Positions 9,980 to 23,580 of a stretch of 64,000 nt of DNA are shown here, in pieces. Source of the stretch: Prochilodus magdalenae. Its lineage: Eukaryota; Chordata; Actinopteri; Characiformes; Prochilodontidae. The notes under the pieces are model-generated. The model worked only from the letters and a program-made list of their open reading frames with translations, was not told the DNA's origin and did no database searches. The position numbers were made by a program, and so were the translations under genes. The DNA is taken from positions 388,357 to 452,356 of the forward strand of contig JAMWET010003518.1 in assembly GCA_024036415.1 (NCBI GenBank), read 5' to 3'. Every line of letters starts with the position of its first letter. Positions within the stretch are counted from its first letter, which is position 1.

Positions 9980-12900
9980 CCCATCTAGCTGGGATGCACA
10001 TGGACTGATCAGAGTGTCATCAGGAGGGCAGGCTGTATTAGCCCATTAGTCATGAAATGTTTAGGCAACGTAAAGGACAGCAACGATATGTTGAGCACGC
10101 ACTGACACGCTCCAGACATGTTTCCTACAGCCTGTTCTGTTAAAGCTGCAGAGGTCGGGTGTTCGAATGGTACTTTGAGCTCTTTTATATATACACATAT
10201 GTTTCTTTAACATATAGACATCCCTGTATATCTGTCATAACTAAAGGTGCAGCTATAGTTTATGGTGTAACCAGCTGTTCAGTGTTATTGTAGATGGAGT
10301 GGTTCTATTACACTTGGCCAAATCGTCACCCTGACAGATCACACAGTATCCCTGATAGTCGGAAAGAGCCAGAGTCAAGGATCACCACAGAAACCCCTAT
10401 ACCACTTGAAACAACAGATCACATACATGTAGCTCCAACACACGGCCCCCACACGACTAGCAAGTGAAGCCTGCATCCACATATTCTGTTTCTGCAGATA
10501 CTTTAAAGAGCAGGGAACTGAAATATAGTAATCAGAAGGAAAAGGATTTACGGTAAGAGAGAACGTTCTAGATTTGTGAAGCGGAAGAGGCTAGCGGCCC
10601 AAACCTCATGCACGCTCGCAATCGAAGGAAGCAGAAAGGCCTGAGTATTGGCTTAGCCGACGAGCTGTGTGAGTCTGCAAGAATCAGGAATTGTGCTGAT
10701 TAGCAAACCACTAATCAAGTGGCTATGCTGGGCCGGTCTGAGGCTTCTCTGGGCGGGGGCTCTGACACAGCTGCCTCAGATGTTGAGGGAAGTCTCCTAA
10801 GGTTGTTGCAAGGAAAAGCTGAGTCAGAGAGTCTTTTTCTCTTTTACTCTCCCTCTCCCTTTCCCTCTTTACCAGCAAATGGAGGGCCAGCAATGAAGCA
10901 AGGCCATGGGGATTGATGACACATGGTGGGAGCGGTGGGAAATTCACAGTCATACCGCAACAGCCGATTAGATTTCATTTCTGGCCGATGAAGCAGCCCA
11001 TGGTGTCAGGGCAACGGACAGTTTGTACAGTTCTTCTGTCCACTTATCAGATCCAAGATGTTTTGCTAGATAAGACTGGTGGTTGAGATCTGTACGTGAA
11101 CTCCAGCAAAGCCACTCTGTTCCTGACCTCCTCTCCTTCTCTCTTGCCTCATGGACAAACAGAACTCAGCTGATAAACAGCAAAGCCTGAGTGTGTGAGC
11201 AAATACACAAGGGTAAGTTCAAACACACCATTTGTGCAAAAAAAACACGTCATGCTTATTAATGAGATCCAATGCATTATACATGTCATATACACCGTGA
11301 CTCAGTGGATTTCAAGCAGTGCGTTACAAGTTCCTGTAAAGATTCATGAATTAAGTGTCTATTAATATTCAATTAATAATAATTAATTGAACGTTTTCAA
11401 ATATTCAGGAAATATTAAAAAAAGGCTTTTTGATTTGCAAATGAGCTGCTCTTTAAAGATATAGGTTCTTATACTGAATAACCACATGCTGATTTGAATG
11501 TCTTATACCATTGCTCCAAATAAGGGAGCATAAAAAAGCTACTGCAGCAAAAAGTGTGGCGCTACTAGAGAGTCTCTGTAGCTGGCTTTCAGTATTACTT
11601 ACATCAGTCTCACACTGGCTTTCGCCACTTAACATACCAAAGAAGCACCTACTACTGCAGGAAAAGGAAATTCAGCTGTCATGCAAAACAACCAATCACA
11701 CGCCTGCTAATCTGCATGACTTATGGAAGGGGGCACAAAATAAATAGTCAAACTGGGAAGCACAAAAGCATACAAGGAGTAAAGCGTCTATGGCTGTTTG
11801 CTAGGCTGGATGGAAGTGTGGATACATGGAAGTGTGGATAGCCAATCGGAATGCAACGGCATTAGCTGACTAACTCCTAAAAGCATGCATCCGTTTATCT
11901 CCCTCTCAGTGTAAATTTAAACCACGTCATCTACTGTAGGATTGCGGTCTTGGCCTGGGTTTATTAAAGAGCAGGGCTAAGAAGATGCTGAGTGCTGCTT
12001 TTTTGTACCGCCTCACTTTATCTGCCTGCTGTGTGCAGTGTGCCATGGCTTGTAGCCTTTAGAGGTTATGGGGTGGCCGTTATTCAAATATCTTCTGAAT
12101 ATTATCTTACAAATTCAAAAATCCAATTTGATGGAAATGCCTATCCCCGATGCTAACCTCACTGTGGAGATTCCCATGAAAAAAAATGAGACCTCTCAGA
12201 AGAAGCCCTAAGCAACAGAAAAATACTCTACCAAGCAGAAGCTCCAGGCACACATATAATATGTTCTCTGGCCATGTGACTGCTTTTCCTTCTGCTTCCA
12301 ATCAGGCACTGTATAATTGGTGGTGATTGCCCTCTCGCTTTTTCCCTCTCTCTTTTTAGCTACAGCGATTCACTCTCTTTCCTTTCCTCCTCTCTGCTCT
12401 CTTCTGGGAGTAATGGCTCTTTCTCTTACTCACTTGGCCTGCTGTGTGCATTCTTTCTAGCATGTCTTAATTATTCCATCTTGCCAAAGGTCTGGGCGTT
12501 TCTGTTTGTCTTCCCCACTGTATCTAAGGCTGTGGCACTGAGAGTCAGAAAGATGGAAAAACATTGAGGAGAAAAACAGCAAGTAAAACTAAGACCTCCA
12601 GGTTCACCTGACAGACCGGGATCAGCCTGAAGTCAGCGTGAGAGCTGTGGTCTTTCCATTCCTGGTGGAGTCCAGATCAAGGACATACAGGCATCTGCAA
12701 ACACTTTACATGGACAAATGGGCTGCTGCGCTGCAAGTGTTGTTGATCAGAGGGTAACACCCCTTATCAGCAGCACACGTGCTTTAAAGGCCTCCTCCCA
12801 CAAACTGGTTCTCACTCTCTGACGCTTTCGCAGCCTCTCTCTCCTGTTTGTCTTTATAATCAAAAGCCAGTACCTCACATACCATGCTCAGTAAGGTCAC

Positions 12901-13010
12901 TGAACTAAGGCTGCGTAATGTATTGCTTTAACAGGGGCATGTGCACTTGCACAATACAGACATTGTAGGACAGGTAATGTTAAGTATGAAAAATAAATAA
13001 ACAAGCTACA
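9980..13010. other. Non-coding, nothing recognised
   Basis: About 3 kb without a recognisable gene. It contains an AT-rich stretch at 11340-11420, ordinary unique-looking sequence elsewhere, and short frames without domains. At 11211 a plus-strand aagg|gtaagt resembles a splice donor but has no supporting open frame that I recognise. Confidence 0.45.
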
Positions 13011-13605
13011 ACCAACACGAATGAAACTTGGTGGGGAGGTTTGACATTGTGAAACATGCAAATGTTTGTATGTGATGTAAGCAAGGACGGGTATAATTGC
13101 TGTACCTGACTGACCCAACAGCCACGATAGGGGACATTCAGAGAGAAGTGATGCCCTCCGTGAATCATCCTCTTAGTGCCAGCACCATTAGCAGACGGCT
13201 GCACATTGCAGTACTACATGCACACGGACCACTACAATGACTGCCCTTAACACCACGTCAGCATCACCAAAAACTGCAATGGTGTTGTTCCAGACTGCCA
13301 TGGAGTGACTCAGAATGGCAGCGGGTCATTTTCTGTGTTGAGTCCCGCTTTTGTCTTGGTTGAGGCGAGCAACAAATCAGTATGTGGAGGCCCCGTGGTC
13401 AGTGCCAAGATGAACGGCTTTACTTTTTTTAAGGCCTGGTGTCACTCCACCTCCACCCCTACTACACCATCTGCAGGCAGTGTGTGAGAATATACAAGCT
13501 GGATGGGATGGATTATCATAGGACATCATTAGAAACCTTTACAACTCCATGCCGAAACGTCTGGTATGTTGCGGTACCAAACATGGTGGCCTGACACCAT
13601 GCAGA
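13011..13605 (+). pseudogene. Decayed Tc1/mariner-family transposase, copy 1
   Basis: Broken remains of a DDE transposase on the plus strand. Translating around 13180-13380 with frame changes gives ASTISRRL (helix-turn-helix side), LQWCCSRLPWSDSEWQRVIF and then VESRFCL where active members have SDESRF, so the first catalytic aspartate is lost. Near 13525-13560 DIIRNLYNSMPKR matches the usual C-terminal region of this family. Stops and shifts interrupt the frame. A related, equally rotted copy lies at 46281-46740. No terminal inverted repeats were found. It is an old, inactive DNA-transposon remnant, not a host gene. Confidence 0.65.
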
Positions 13606-13754
13606 GAGACACTACTTTTGTATGTGTAGCCCATTAAATATTGGCCATATCGGTCTAAATTTATCCTCATTTATTGTTCCTGGTAACCTTTATCTTCCTT
13701 TCCAACTGCACTCCGGACTTCCTTCTGAGGTGAGTGTATTTTGGGCAAAAAATG

Positions 13755-13816
<62 letters not shown>

Positions 13817-13823
13817 TTTTTTT
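13755..13823. repeat. (TA)n followed by poly-T
   Basis: About 45 bp of TA dinucleotide with one AAAT break, running straight into about 25 T. It lies just left of the Tc1 copy that begins at 13846. Tc1 elements insert at TA, so TA runs are natural targets. Confidence 0.95.
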
Positions 13824-13845
13824 ATATTATTATAAATAATGTATA

Positions 13846-14308
13846 CAGGGGTTGGACAATGAAACTGAAACACCTGGTTTTAGACCACAATCATTTATTA
13901 GTATGGTGTAGGGCCTCCTTTTGCGGCCAATACAGCGTCATTTGGGCAGCCGTGGTTTTATGTTTTTTGGATACAATCCGGGTTAGCACCCGAACATCCC
14001 TTTCAGACAGCTTCCTCTTGCGTTCACAGTTAATCCTGTTGGATGTGGTTCGTCCTTCTTGGTGGTATGCTGACATTACCCTGGATACCGTGGCTCTTGA
14101 TACATCACAAAGACTTGCTGTCTTGGTCACAGATGCGCCAGCAAGACGTGCACCAACAGTTTGTCCTCTTTTGAACTCTGGTATGTCCCATAATGTTGTG
14201 TGCATTGCAGTATTTTGAGCAGAACTGTGCTCTTACCTGCTAACTGAACCTTCACACTCTGCTCTTACTGGTGCAATGTGCAATTAATGAAGATTGGCCA
14301 CCAGGCTG
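13846..14308 (-). mobile_element. Tc1-family deletion derivative A (right end missing)
   Basis: The left terminus (caggggttggacaatgaaac from 13846, preceded by TA) is shared with the complete derivative at 23884-24416. The minus strand keeps the N-terminal part of a Tc1 transposase over about 104 codons (14205-13891), with FKRGQTVGARLAGASVTKTA and then VSRATVSRVMSAY. This is the paired-like helix-turn-helix that binds the inverted repeat. The catalytic domain is deleted, and after 14308 the sequence turns into poly-T instead of the right inverted repeat. Immobile on its own, and immobile in trans if the right end is truly gone. Confidence 0.85.
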
Positions 14309-14389
14309 TTTTTTTTTTTGTTTTTCTTTTGCATAAATAATATTATTTTAAATAATTATTCCCAAAATACACTCATGTCAGAAGGAAGT

Positions 14390-15391
14390 TATAAAGACAG
14401 TAAACAAAAATTTTGAAGGAGAATAAGGCGTCCACACTTTTGAGATACAGGGCTGACCATTTAGCGAACTGATACATATACTGCACATCTTTTGAGTGTC
14501 AAAACAGGATGCATGTGTCTGAAGATGCAAGCGATTTCATTATAATGTTTTTAATCTTTCATTTTCCTGTGGGTGCTGGGCTGTCCTGGTTTATAAATGA
14601 CCGAGTCCTGTTTGTTTCCATTTTGGAATCTTAGGTCTTCCTTCCAGCACGTGGGGAGCAAAGCTCACGTTACTCGAATAGCAGAGTCGCTATGACCCAG
14701 GTAATCACGGAAGATTTACTTTCACCATCCTGACTGCCTCATCCATCCTAGTCTGTGCAGTGGGGGGTGGGTGCTGGGGTCAGGGCAGTGCACAACATGC
14801 ACCATGATGGAGCGCACAAGCAGCTGTGCCTAATACGGCCCTGCATCGAAACCAGCCAAGACATAAAGCATCCATGAGCTACGACGCGAGCTCAGGTATT
14901 TTATTTCACGCAAATGCTCACATTAAACATCTGAATTATGTCTCTCTTCTGCCGAAAACGATCCTAGGGGGAGAGAAGGTGACCCTGAATGGTCATGAAC
15001 TCGCGCAGGAAGGAGCTGATGGTCTCATAAACAGCATGCAGTTTAATATGAGGGATCATGGGACCATGTACAAAAGTTTCACAAAAAAGTTCAATTCAAT
15101 TTGCTTTGAAATAGCCTAACCAAATCAAATTGCGCAAAGTGTAAGGCTTAGTCTGCTTTATTTATGTATTTACTTTCTTATTTTGAACAGGACATGACGA
15201 AAGGTCTTGTGACGGACATGCCTGTTGTGTTGTTCTGTGCTATGTGACCAGACTGTGTTCTGGATGACAGAATGCATCCTGTGACTTGTAATCCAATAAG
15301 ATTTATAACCATTCTGGCCAAACACACTGACACGAGATGTTTAGACGTGAGTCCTAATGCATTACACAAGACCACCTCTTCTCCTTCTTCT

Positions 15392-15441
<50 letters not shown>

Positions 15442-18185
15442 GTCTCTTGACCAAGGACGACAATCCTACAGTTTCACACTGTTTCCTAAACTTCAGGAAA
15501 TCTTAAACGCCCTTCTTGGGCCATGAGACTGTAGTGGCGAACACAAGCGCAGGAAGTTCACTGATTTCATTTCACAAGCTCTTTTTATTCCCCAGCATGG
15601 GTTTTATTCAACAGCTCGAGTTCGATAACAAACACTCCCAAGCTACTGTCGGCTGGGTGCGTGAGGCCAACCTTGTTAGGCTCGGACACTGTTTACTTTC
15701 TATAATTGGTGAGTGAGTTGCTCACAAAGGACTGTGTTACAGTCACAGGATATGGCTTTCAGAGTGCAGCTCCATTAGAGTCCATGGGCACGCCCTAAGG
15801 GCTGGGACACTGTGTGAAGCCATTGTTTTGCAGGAGGAGATGACTGGGCCCGAGCTGCCGTTACTGAGAATGTGAAAACCTGAGCGGTACGAAGGAGAAT
15901 CAAAGCCTGGGACAGGAGCCAGAGAGGAGGGTCTCCAGAGAGAGTAGGGGGGCAGTGGAGTCTAAAGGCTGAAGCCCACTGCCAAAATCCCCACTGTAAT
16001 CCCAAGCCCCCATGTCAGAAAGCAGTAGAGTAAAGCTTTTCAGACCCGCAGGTACCTCTCCACTCCCTGCAGCATGCCCGTTGGTGTTGATAGCGCTGGG
16101 CTTCTGGGGTTTCGGTTTTGAGTAAGTTTTAATAAACCCTGAATGTTTTTACAACCACTAGAAAAACCTGGGCAAATTGCACACCATGCTTCCATAACAG
16201 TGTTCAAAACACTGAGAACCTGCAATGCACAAAGAAGTACAGTGTGCTGTTGATGTAAGCATACTCAATTAGGGAAAGGACCAAAGACCCTGGTTCTTTA
16301 AAAGAAATTGGTTCCATTCAGGCTTCTCAGAAACATGTTGCTGTTCAGGAAACCAGCCTGAGTTTGCACCAGTTATTTGCAGAAACCAAGGCATATCAAA
16401 GGCAAACAGAGGGCGCTGTACAGAGGTAGTAAACAATAGTAATAATATGGCAGAGGAAGTAGATATACATGTGAGCTCTTGTGCTGTTATTACAGATGTC
16501 TGTGTTTATCCAGAAAGCAAGCGCTGAACTACTGGAACTGGCATAGACGTAGAAGAGTTCTTCAGCAGACCACTAGGTGTTACCGTTGCCTTCTCTGTCC
16601 TCATCCAAAGACATGCCTAAAGACATTGTCACAGTTTGTGCTAAAGAACCTACTACTCCAACTACCATTTTGGGTTCAGAACTCCTTTAGTTTTGTTGGA
16701 GATGTGCAGAATGGCTCAAAATGAGGTGTGTCGACCATAATGGAACCAGTTCCACAGTTAGAGGAAAAGGGCTATCTGAGGTCTGGACTATGATGTGGCC
16801 AGTCATATATTTCAGAATACTAGCAACTTCTTTTTTCCAAACTAATGGCCTCTTGGAATTTTAGTTTTACAGGTATCGCCACCATTAGGTCTCTAGGTCA
16901 GTTCCAAATAACATCACCTAGAAAGCCTTTTAGTCTGAATTCACATACTGCAGCCTCTGAAAAGTAGATGACTGACAGCTGCTGAAACCAGAAACACATA
17001 TTAGGTGTTATTTTGGTGTTGTGATGTGTAAACTTCTGAAAAAAAAAACTACAATACTACAGTCCGCTACCTCCCTAACACAACCAATACACAAGCTTGG
17101 TCCTAGATGTGTTCAAACCCGAACAACGGCTTTGGATAGCTCGCACCCCAGGCGCAGAGACTGTGTTCCAGCAAAGCGCAGCTTTTCAATTACGCCCTGG
17201 CGATAAATCATTCTTAATGACTAACTATCCCTGGCTGAAGTGCAGCCTCAGGATAGGAGACAGCACACTGGACGCCAAACGATCCTGAAAAGCACTGCTA
17301 GGAGGCGAGGAGGGCAGGAGACAGGAACCTTCACTCTGAAGCCTGCATCGCTGGCAGAGGAATGAAGGCCTGTCCCGCCACTTTCCCCTCACACCACTCT
17401 CATTCAGAAGAGGGGGGTAGGAACAGTAAGCCACTTCTAAAGACGAGCTCTCTGCAGGAACATATGCTCAAATGAGCCGTGACCCACTATGGCACGCATG
17501 CAGACACACGCCGGCCTGCAGACTCAAAAGACAAAACCAGATAAAAGCACTGCTACAAATTGCACATGCATGTGTTGGGAATTAACAACATCCTTAACGG
17601 TATAAGTCCTAGACCTGAGGAGGGCTACCACATAGCAAATGCTACGTACATAAAAAGGCTACAGGTCCCATAAGCAATGCAATAACACAAACACATGTCA
17701 GAAAGAAGCCCAGCGATTTGGCAATTCCAGAATTCCATTTCTACATCATTTAACTAAAACAAAATGACTAAGAATAAATTCTTGCTACATTCACTTATAA
17801 AAAGGTCGGGGTGTTTTGCTCCCTTTCCTGCAGGGCATTTATCATAGTTGTATGGTAGTTGCAGAATAATTCATAGTAACAATTTGATGGATGATAAGCC
17901 TTAATATCAACAACTGAATGATGAGTCTGAGCCTGTGTCTGAATGCAGCAGACCACACCTGACCCTGTTTACTGCAATTCTGTAAGGAGGAGCCCAAGTA
18001 CAGGAGGGCCAGAAGCTTAGAACACCCACATGCAACACTTCCTTCCAAGCATTCAAACCCACACCGCTGTCAGCCTCCAAAACTTCACGAGCACATTCCC
18101 CTGCACGAGCACAACAGACTCCACCCACCCTGCCTCACTCCCTCCGTCCCAAGCAGGATAAGGAACAGACAGAGCACAGAGCTCC
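14390..18185. other. Non-coding; (CT)n at 15393-15442
   Basis: I recognise no gene. A CT microsatellite with two interruptions lies at about 15393-15442. A cysteine-rich-looking minus-strand frame at 17225-17434 (FLCQRCRLQSEGSC) lacks zinc-finger spacing and is not called. Other frames are short and anonymous. Confidence 0.45.
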
Positions 18186-18400
18186 CTCGAGTGAGCAACA
18201 GATGATTAATATTCCACCTTTCCCAAAAACTGGCATGTTGCAATTACAGTGCAATTAATAGGCCATCACATTCGCCTTTGCATTCTCGAGGAGGTTAATG
18301 TGTGCCTTGGAGAGGTTTGTCAACGAAGATTCGGCGCGAACGCGAGCTCCGTTTTAATTGCATTCACATCTGCAGCAGCCTCCTGGCAACATCAAAACAC
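18186..18400. other. Possible conserved non-coding block
   Basis: A repeat-free stretch with several homeodomain-type TTAAT/ATTAA cores (for example gcaattaatagg near 18251 and ttttaattgcattc near 18351) and balanced composition. This is the usual look of a developmental enhancer in fish, but conservation cannot be seen from one sequence, so this is only a pointer for alignment. Confidence 0.2.
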
Positions 18401-18929
18401 GAACCCACACAAGAAGGCTGTAAGAAGAGGAGAAAGGCAGTCACAGACAGATAAATCAACCACACTCGCTCCCAGGTGAGAACAAGGCTGGCAGTTATAA
18501 AGCAGAACGCATGCTGAAAGAGCGTGCCTGACAGCCGCATAAAGAGATGTCTGTGGGCGTCAAAAACATGCGGGCTTCAAATGAGATGAAATAACGCCCG
18601 TGCACTGTTCCCGTGCCAGCCACAGGTTCCAGCCGAACGAGGGCAAACATGTGGAACAGCAGCCACGCTCATGCACTGGTTCCAGTTTCACCACATCTTC
18701 AGGCCCTCTCTCTCCACGAACACTTACGCTCATCTGTCACTCCTGGAAGAAAGAGAGGCACTGGGCAGATAAGGGATGGAAATACCTTCACTGTACCACA
18801 TAAAGGCGAAGGTAAAGCCATACCCAGGGACTGTTGCCAGTATTGTTGTGAGCTTGTCTTTACTTGTGAAGTGTAAGAGTATGAAAGGCAACAACTCCTA
18901 ATTTCACTTTGCTATACAATCAAACATTA

Positions 18930-19062
18930 TTCCATTTATTTATCATCGCTTATCCTTCTGGGTCGGGAGGGGGGAGGGTTTCTTGAGTATATCTCCAGTG
19001 CTCACTCGGTGAAAGGCAAGAAACCACCTGGACAGCTTGTCTGTCCATCACAGGGCAGGCAT
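18930..19062. repeat. Fish-type dispersed repeat fragment
   Basis: Words such as atcgcttatccttctgggtcg, the spaced gctcactcggtgaaaggcaag, and cctggacagcttgtctgtccatcacagggc in pieces match a pattern very common in teleost genomes (a cttatcc...gggtcg start, then a gggcgaaaggc...ctggacaggtcgcc...cacagggc run). I recognise the pattern but cannot assign a class. It is followed immediately by a MITE-like element at 19075. Confidence 0.5.
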
Positions 19063-19074
19063 ACATATTCATAC

Positions 19075-19314
19075 ATATCGTCGCTGTCCAATGAAAAACC
19101 TGTATCTCCATTTTTGTCCATTTTGACTTTATTGCATCATTTGAAAACAGCCACTACCATTTACACACTGTGAGATTTGCATGATGAACGGACCAACTGA
19201 AATGGCCCAGGAGTGCTCAGAAGGACGCCTGGTTCCATTGACTTACATTACAATCGAGTTTTGGGCCTCTCCTGTAAAGTTGCTATTTTGGAGATACTTG
19301 TTTTTCGACGATAT
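19075..19314. mobile_element. MITE-like inverted-repeat element, copy 2
   Basis: The best-preserved member of the family seen at 4422-4627. The left end reads atatcgtcgctgtccaatg and then aaaaacctgtatctcc. The reverse complement of the right end reads atatcgtcg and then aaaaacaagtatctcc, lacking the ctgtccaatg segment. The central words ggaccaactgaaatgg, ctggttccattgacttacat and cctctcctgtaaagttgct link it to the other copies. Non-coding, about 240 bp. Confidence 0.6.
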
Positions 19315-19319
19315 ATTCA

Positions 19320-22300
19320 CAGGGGCAGTTTTTACTATCCCAGTCAATAACTGTACAGTGTAATTACATAACTACAAAAGTAACTGAATAGCTCAATTAT
19401 ATGATTAGCTGCAACCACTATGTAACCAACTTGTTAATCAATTAGCTGATCCCGATGTGATTCTATCACCTGACTAGTAGATACAGTAGATACAGAAAGC
19501 CCAGACTACATACAGGGTTGTGCATGATCCAAAAAGTCAAAAATATGGGAACACTAAATATGCAATTTACTTTAAGCTGTTTAAAAAAATTCATGCTTCA
19601 TCCTTTCATGCATGAGAATTTAAAAAATATAAACCACAGCACATCCACAGTAGAAGCTCAGCATGGTCAGCAACCAAGATACTTACCATAATTGCATGTC
19701 ACTGTCTGCTTTTCAGTTGTAGCTTTAAAAACCAGAATAAGCGGTGCTGACTGAACGAATAAGGTGCCAACTGTTAAGCTAAATTGCATAGCTATATTCC
19801 TCTTAGCAGCTACGTAGGTTTCTTGGGCAGTAATGCATATAGATTACAGGCTTACAGTTTCTGTTCACATGTGTAATATGTCTAGATCACATCCAAATAT
19901 ACATGGCTGGTTTTGATAAACAGGTTACTCAGTGGACACACCGTCTTTTGGCCCACCGTCCACACAAAAAGGTCACTGAAAACTGCATTTAGGAATTATG
20001 CTTTCTGTTTATAGTGTTTTTATGGCCATTGATATGTGTGTCTTTGAAAAAGGCGGGCATCATATGCTTAGTTATTTCAGTTTCTGTGTGGTGGCTAGCA
20101 TCACTAACTTCTAATAGCATTGGAAAGAATAACCCTATTCTCTAATTGTTGAAATAAACGTGTATCTTTCAACATTCATCAACAATTAACTAATAACTGC
20201 ACTTTCTTTTCTTTCTATGGTCAATCAAAGTCATAATGTCAGTATTTAGGTACAGTCCTGCATGTAATTTGATGTATTTTAGATCTGTATTCTGTATTTA
20301 TAAGTCTGAAATTTCACCTGTTTTGATGTCAATGATTCCAATTCATATCTTAATATTTTGTCTGAATAAAAATGTGGTTAAAATGATAATCATTTTCAAA
20401 ATTGTAAGCATTTGCTCATATAGTATCACATCATGCTTTTATAATTTGTAAAAACTGTGCCTTCTAAAGGTCAGTCTGTGAATGCAAATGATGGTGGTTC
20501 ACATTTGTTTTCTTAGCATAACATATTCCGAGGTGCAAACATGGGGCACTAAGCTGGCATCAGTGCCGTTTCTGCTTGTTTACATTGGAACGTGTCTAAA
20601 AAGCTGCACGGCTGGCTTACAAGGCCAGCTGTGTAGAGCACAAACATCCTTCCACACGTGCAAGCCGCCTGAGCACCAAGGACCCGCATGGGTGGAATGG
20701 CTTCAGAAGGGAGAACGATGGGACGGGCAGAGCTGTTTTCTGCCGTGGTGATTCACGCTCCCTCACCATAACCACGGCTCCAGAACCAAACCCAGCTTTG
20801 AGTCACCCCTGCAGACCCATGTTCTTCTTGGCCTGAGAAGCTGCATCTTTGGATGCAGATCCAGCATTGTCTCACCCATGTACAACTCCTCTGCAGCCTT
20901 CACCCGGATCCACGACCATGCAGGGGTCAGCACAGGGGGGAACCAGAGCAGGAAAACACGTTTGTTTTGACCAAAAGGCTTGGCAGGAAAAACATGTTCA
21001 GAACTTCAGAGCAGCCAAATTCAGGAGGTCGTTGACTAGCGGCTAAGCTCCTTACAGCGCTCAGCACGTCATGCAGAACACAGGGTAAAAATGCAGCTCC
21101 TCTAACAGATAAAAACAATAAACACAAAAGGGTCGTAAGTCTCTCAATAGCGGTGGGCAAGTCCACAGAACTCTCATCTGCAAGGCGGAAACATGGCGCT
21201 AAGGGAAGTGGACTGTGAAAATGTGTGCAATGCTGGATGCCAGGCCAAATAACGCAATGCACTTATATGGATAGCAAAAACAGATACTGGAAGAAGGAGA
21301 TTTAGAAAAGCGAACGTTTAACTCCCCCTCCTTGCTCTGTCTGGGAGCGAGGTGATTAGCAGTAGTTCTCGTGTGTCCATGTTCTTGCAGGATCTGTCCA
21401 GGCTTTAGTCCTCATCATTACCCACAGAACACAGCTGGCGTTTTTTCAAAACACTGCAGTGACCTAAATCTATTCCCCAGTCGGCCCTGTCTTCAGAGTT
21501 AAAGGAGCGATCTGAATCAAATCAATGAAGGACGAACTATAATCAGTTTTAACAGGCTAACAGGGCTGAAAGCCACCATCTCCAAGACATAAAAGCAACC
21601 ACCCCTGTTTCCACACTCACTGGGCAGAACTCACTTTTGGATAGTAGTTTGGAATTTTATGTCTTCAAACCTTAAATATGCTAATAACACCCCCTTGTGG
21701 AGAATCTTCCGCCTGCCTAATATGTGTGAGTGAGTGAAATCCAAGCCAGGCCTATGAGGTTTGTCCGCATACTGTACATTTGTCCAAAATGAATTTTATT
21801 TAAGTACCTTCGACGACATGCAAAAGTACCATCGACCCCTTTTCATATTACATGTATTACTGATTTTGTAAAAGAAAACCGGTACTTGTTCGCTACATCT
21901 GCACATTTAATGCATATTAAACTTTTATTTGCTGAATTCAATCAAAAATAGTACATATGTCATCTGTGGTTGTGCAAAAGTTATGGCACATTTTATATAT
22001 TATGTTTTAATTTCCAATATAATAAACTCAGGGAATAAATAGAATCATGCAGAATAAAATGGCATGTCAAAGTTTGCTTTCTGTAGACAACCTATTTGCA
22101 CTTTTGCATATGATTGTATGTTATCAACCAAACTGTATATTTAAGTGTAAATAATATAGTAGAACTCTGCTTGTAAGAGTTTAGCTACGTTTGAGCATTA
22201 TGCATTGGATCCATGTGAAAGTGACTGGAGTAGCTGGAGGGACAGAATGTGCAGTTCCTATAAATAGAACTCTCAGAAGTTAAAGAGCACACATTATAGC

Positions 22301-23455
22301 TGGGAACCCAAACAAAGTGGTCACAGCATAGCTATTCTGTTCCTATGTGCTACCAAACATGGATTAATGTTTCTATGTGTCAGACAGTTACGGCTGTGCC
22401 ACTGACATAAAGCAGCACAGACATATGAATACCGCTCCTCCGCAGAGAAGACGGAGGAGGACTGTTTCTCAGACGCTGGGAGCGTTTATTTCTGTGTAAT
22501 TTCAACAAAATTAAAGTGACGACCCAGACAAGCCTTTCAGAGGCTCACAAAGCGCAGTTACCGCTGCTGTTTCTGAATGGCCATTGTCTCCCATTTTTTA
22601 ATTCACACAAATCTGTCCCTGCCATGTTCGACAGCTGCCCTCTGACTTTACCACTCTGGCCTCCTCACAGAAGTTCGACACTTTACGCACTAAACCTGCA
22701 CCACCTTAGCCCAGGCGGCTCTTGCTCTCGCTCACTGGCTCCCTGAGGGGCTGTGAGGCAGATGAATAATTTAGTCCCTCACTTAACTCAGCTTACCTTT
22801 ACTTTATGATCAACCCGAGACTCAGTTTCTCAGCTTGTCGGAATTCAACTCAAGTCCAATTCCGCAGGCTTGACATTAAGCGATCCAAGCCAATAAGCAG
22901 TGAACCCACTATGAACTTGCACCGAAATGCATCCATCCCCTACTGCTGCTGAAAGCAGGTTTAGATTTTGACAGAAATGAGGAAAGCATACAGAGTAATG
23001 AGGGGAGAAGAGGAGGAGAGTCAAGCACTGCAGAGGTGTTTTTACATCACTGCAATGGCAGCTTGTTTCTTTTGACTTAGTTGACTTAGAGTATTTGTAT
23101 GCAGGGTTAGGAGAGTTACTTTACAACTATGTCCCAGTGCAAATTACATACTGTCAAAATGCCATTCGCAAATTAATCTCAGAGGCTTACTGTCTCCAAA
23201 TAACAAAATTGGATTACTTTGCACTAGTTTTAATGACTTACCTTTTAAAAGTCATCAAGTTAAATACAGACAAGAGAGAAACAATCTCAATATGTAGTGG
23301 ACAGTTGTATGTAGTGTGTGTAAGACATTGCCTGGCTAGTAAAATCACAGTTTGGATTTCAATAAGCAAACACTTCAGAGCCTTTAACTGAATACTTACT
23401 GCGGTGATTAATATGTTCCAGCAGCCAACAACCCTGGACGAAGTGGACGAAGTAC
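19320..23455. other. Non-coding, nothing recognised
   Basis: About 4.1 kb without a recognisable gene. The ranges 19520-20480 and 21780-22200 are AT-rich. Frames of up to 111 codons (20927-21262, minus) show no domain. Minus-strand donor-like sites occur (near 19683, 22795 and 23399) but none borders a convincing exon. Confidence 0.45.
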
Positions 23456-23459
23456 ACAA

Positions 23460-23580
23460 ACCATGTAGTTGAGCTCAAGTTATTCCTCCAGTAAAGGAGA
23501 AGTTCGTCCCTTTAGACCTCCACTGGAGTAGAAGTACTACAGTATTTACCTTCAAATGTACTTAAGTATGGAGAGTAACG
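23460..23580. repeat. Dispersed repeat fragment (acttaagta type)
   Basis: Contains cagtaaaggagaagttc, ggagtagaagtactacagta and tgtacttaagtatggagag. Stretches of the form aagtagaagtac...tacttaagta are widespread in teleost genomes. Family membership is by recollection of the pattern only. Confidence 0.35.

Larger units (their letters stand above)
13717..14389. mobile_element. Older inverted-repeat element hosting a Tc1 insertion
   Basis: Positions 13717-13745 and 14361-14389 are inverted copies of one 29-base sequence with two mismatches. They bracket an AT-rich interior into which a Tc1 deletion derivative (13846-14308) is nested. The outer pair looks like the ends of a small non-autonomous DNA transposon that was later hit by Tc1. 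The poly-T tracts on both sides of the Tc1 piece (13800-13823 and 14309-14330) belong to this interior or grew after insertion. Confidence 0.55.

Noticed and set aside
13891..14205. 104-codon minus-strand frame as a host gene
   Set aside because: It is the N-terminal part of a Tc1 transposase inside a deletion derivative, not an independent gene.
17225..17434. Minus-strand frame with FLCQRCRLQSEGSC
   Set aside because: Cysteine spacing does not match a zinc-finger or C1 pattern, and there are no splice signals.
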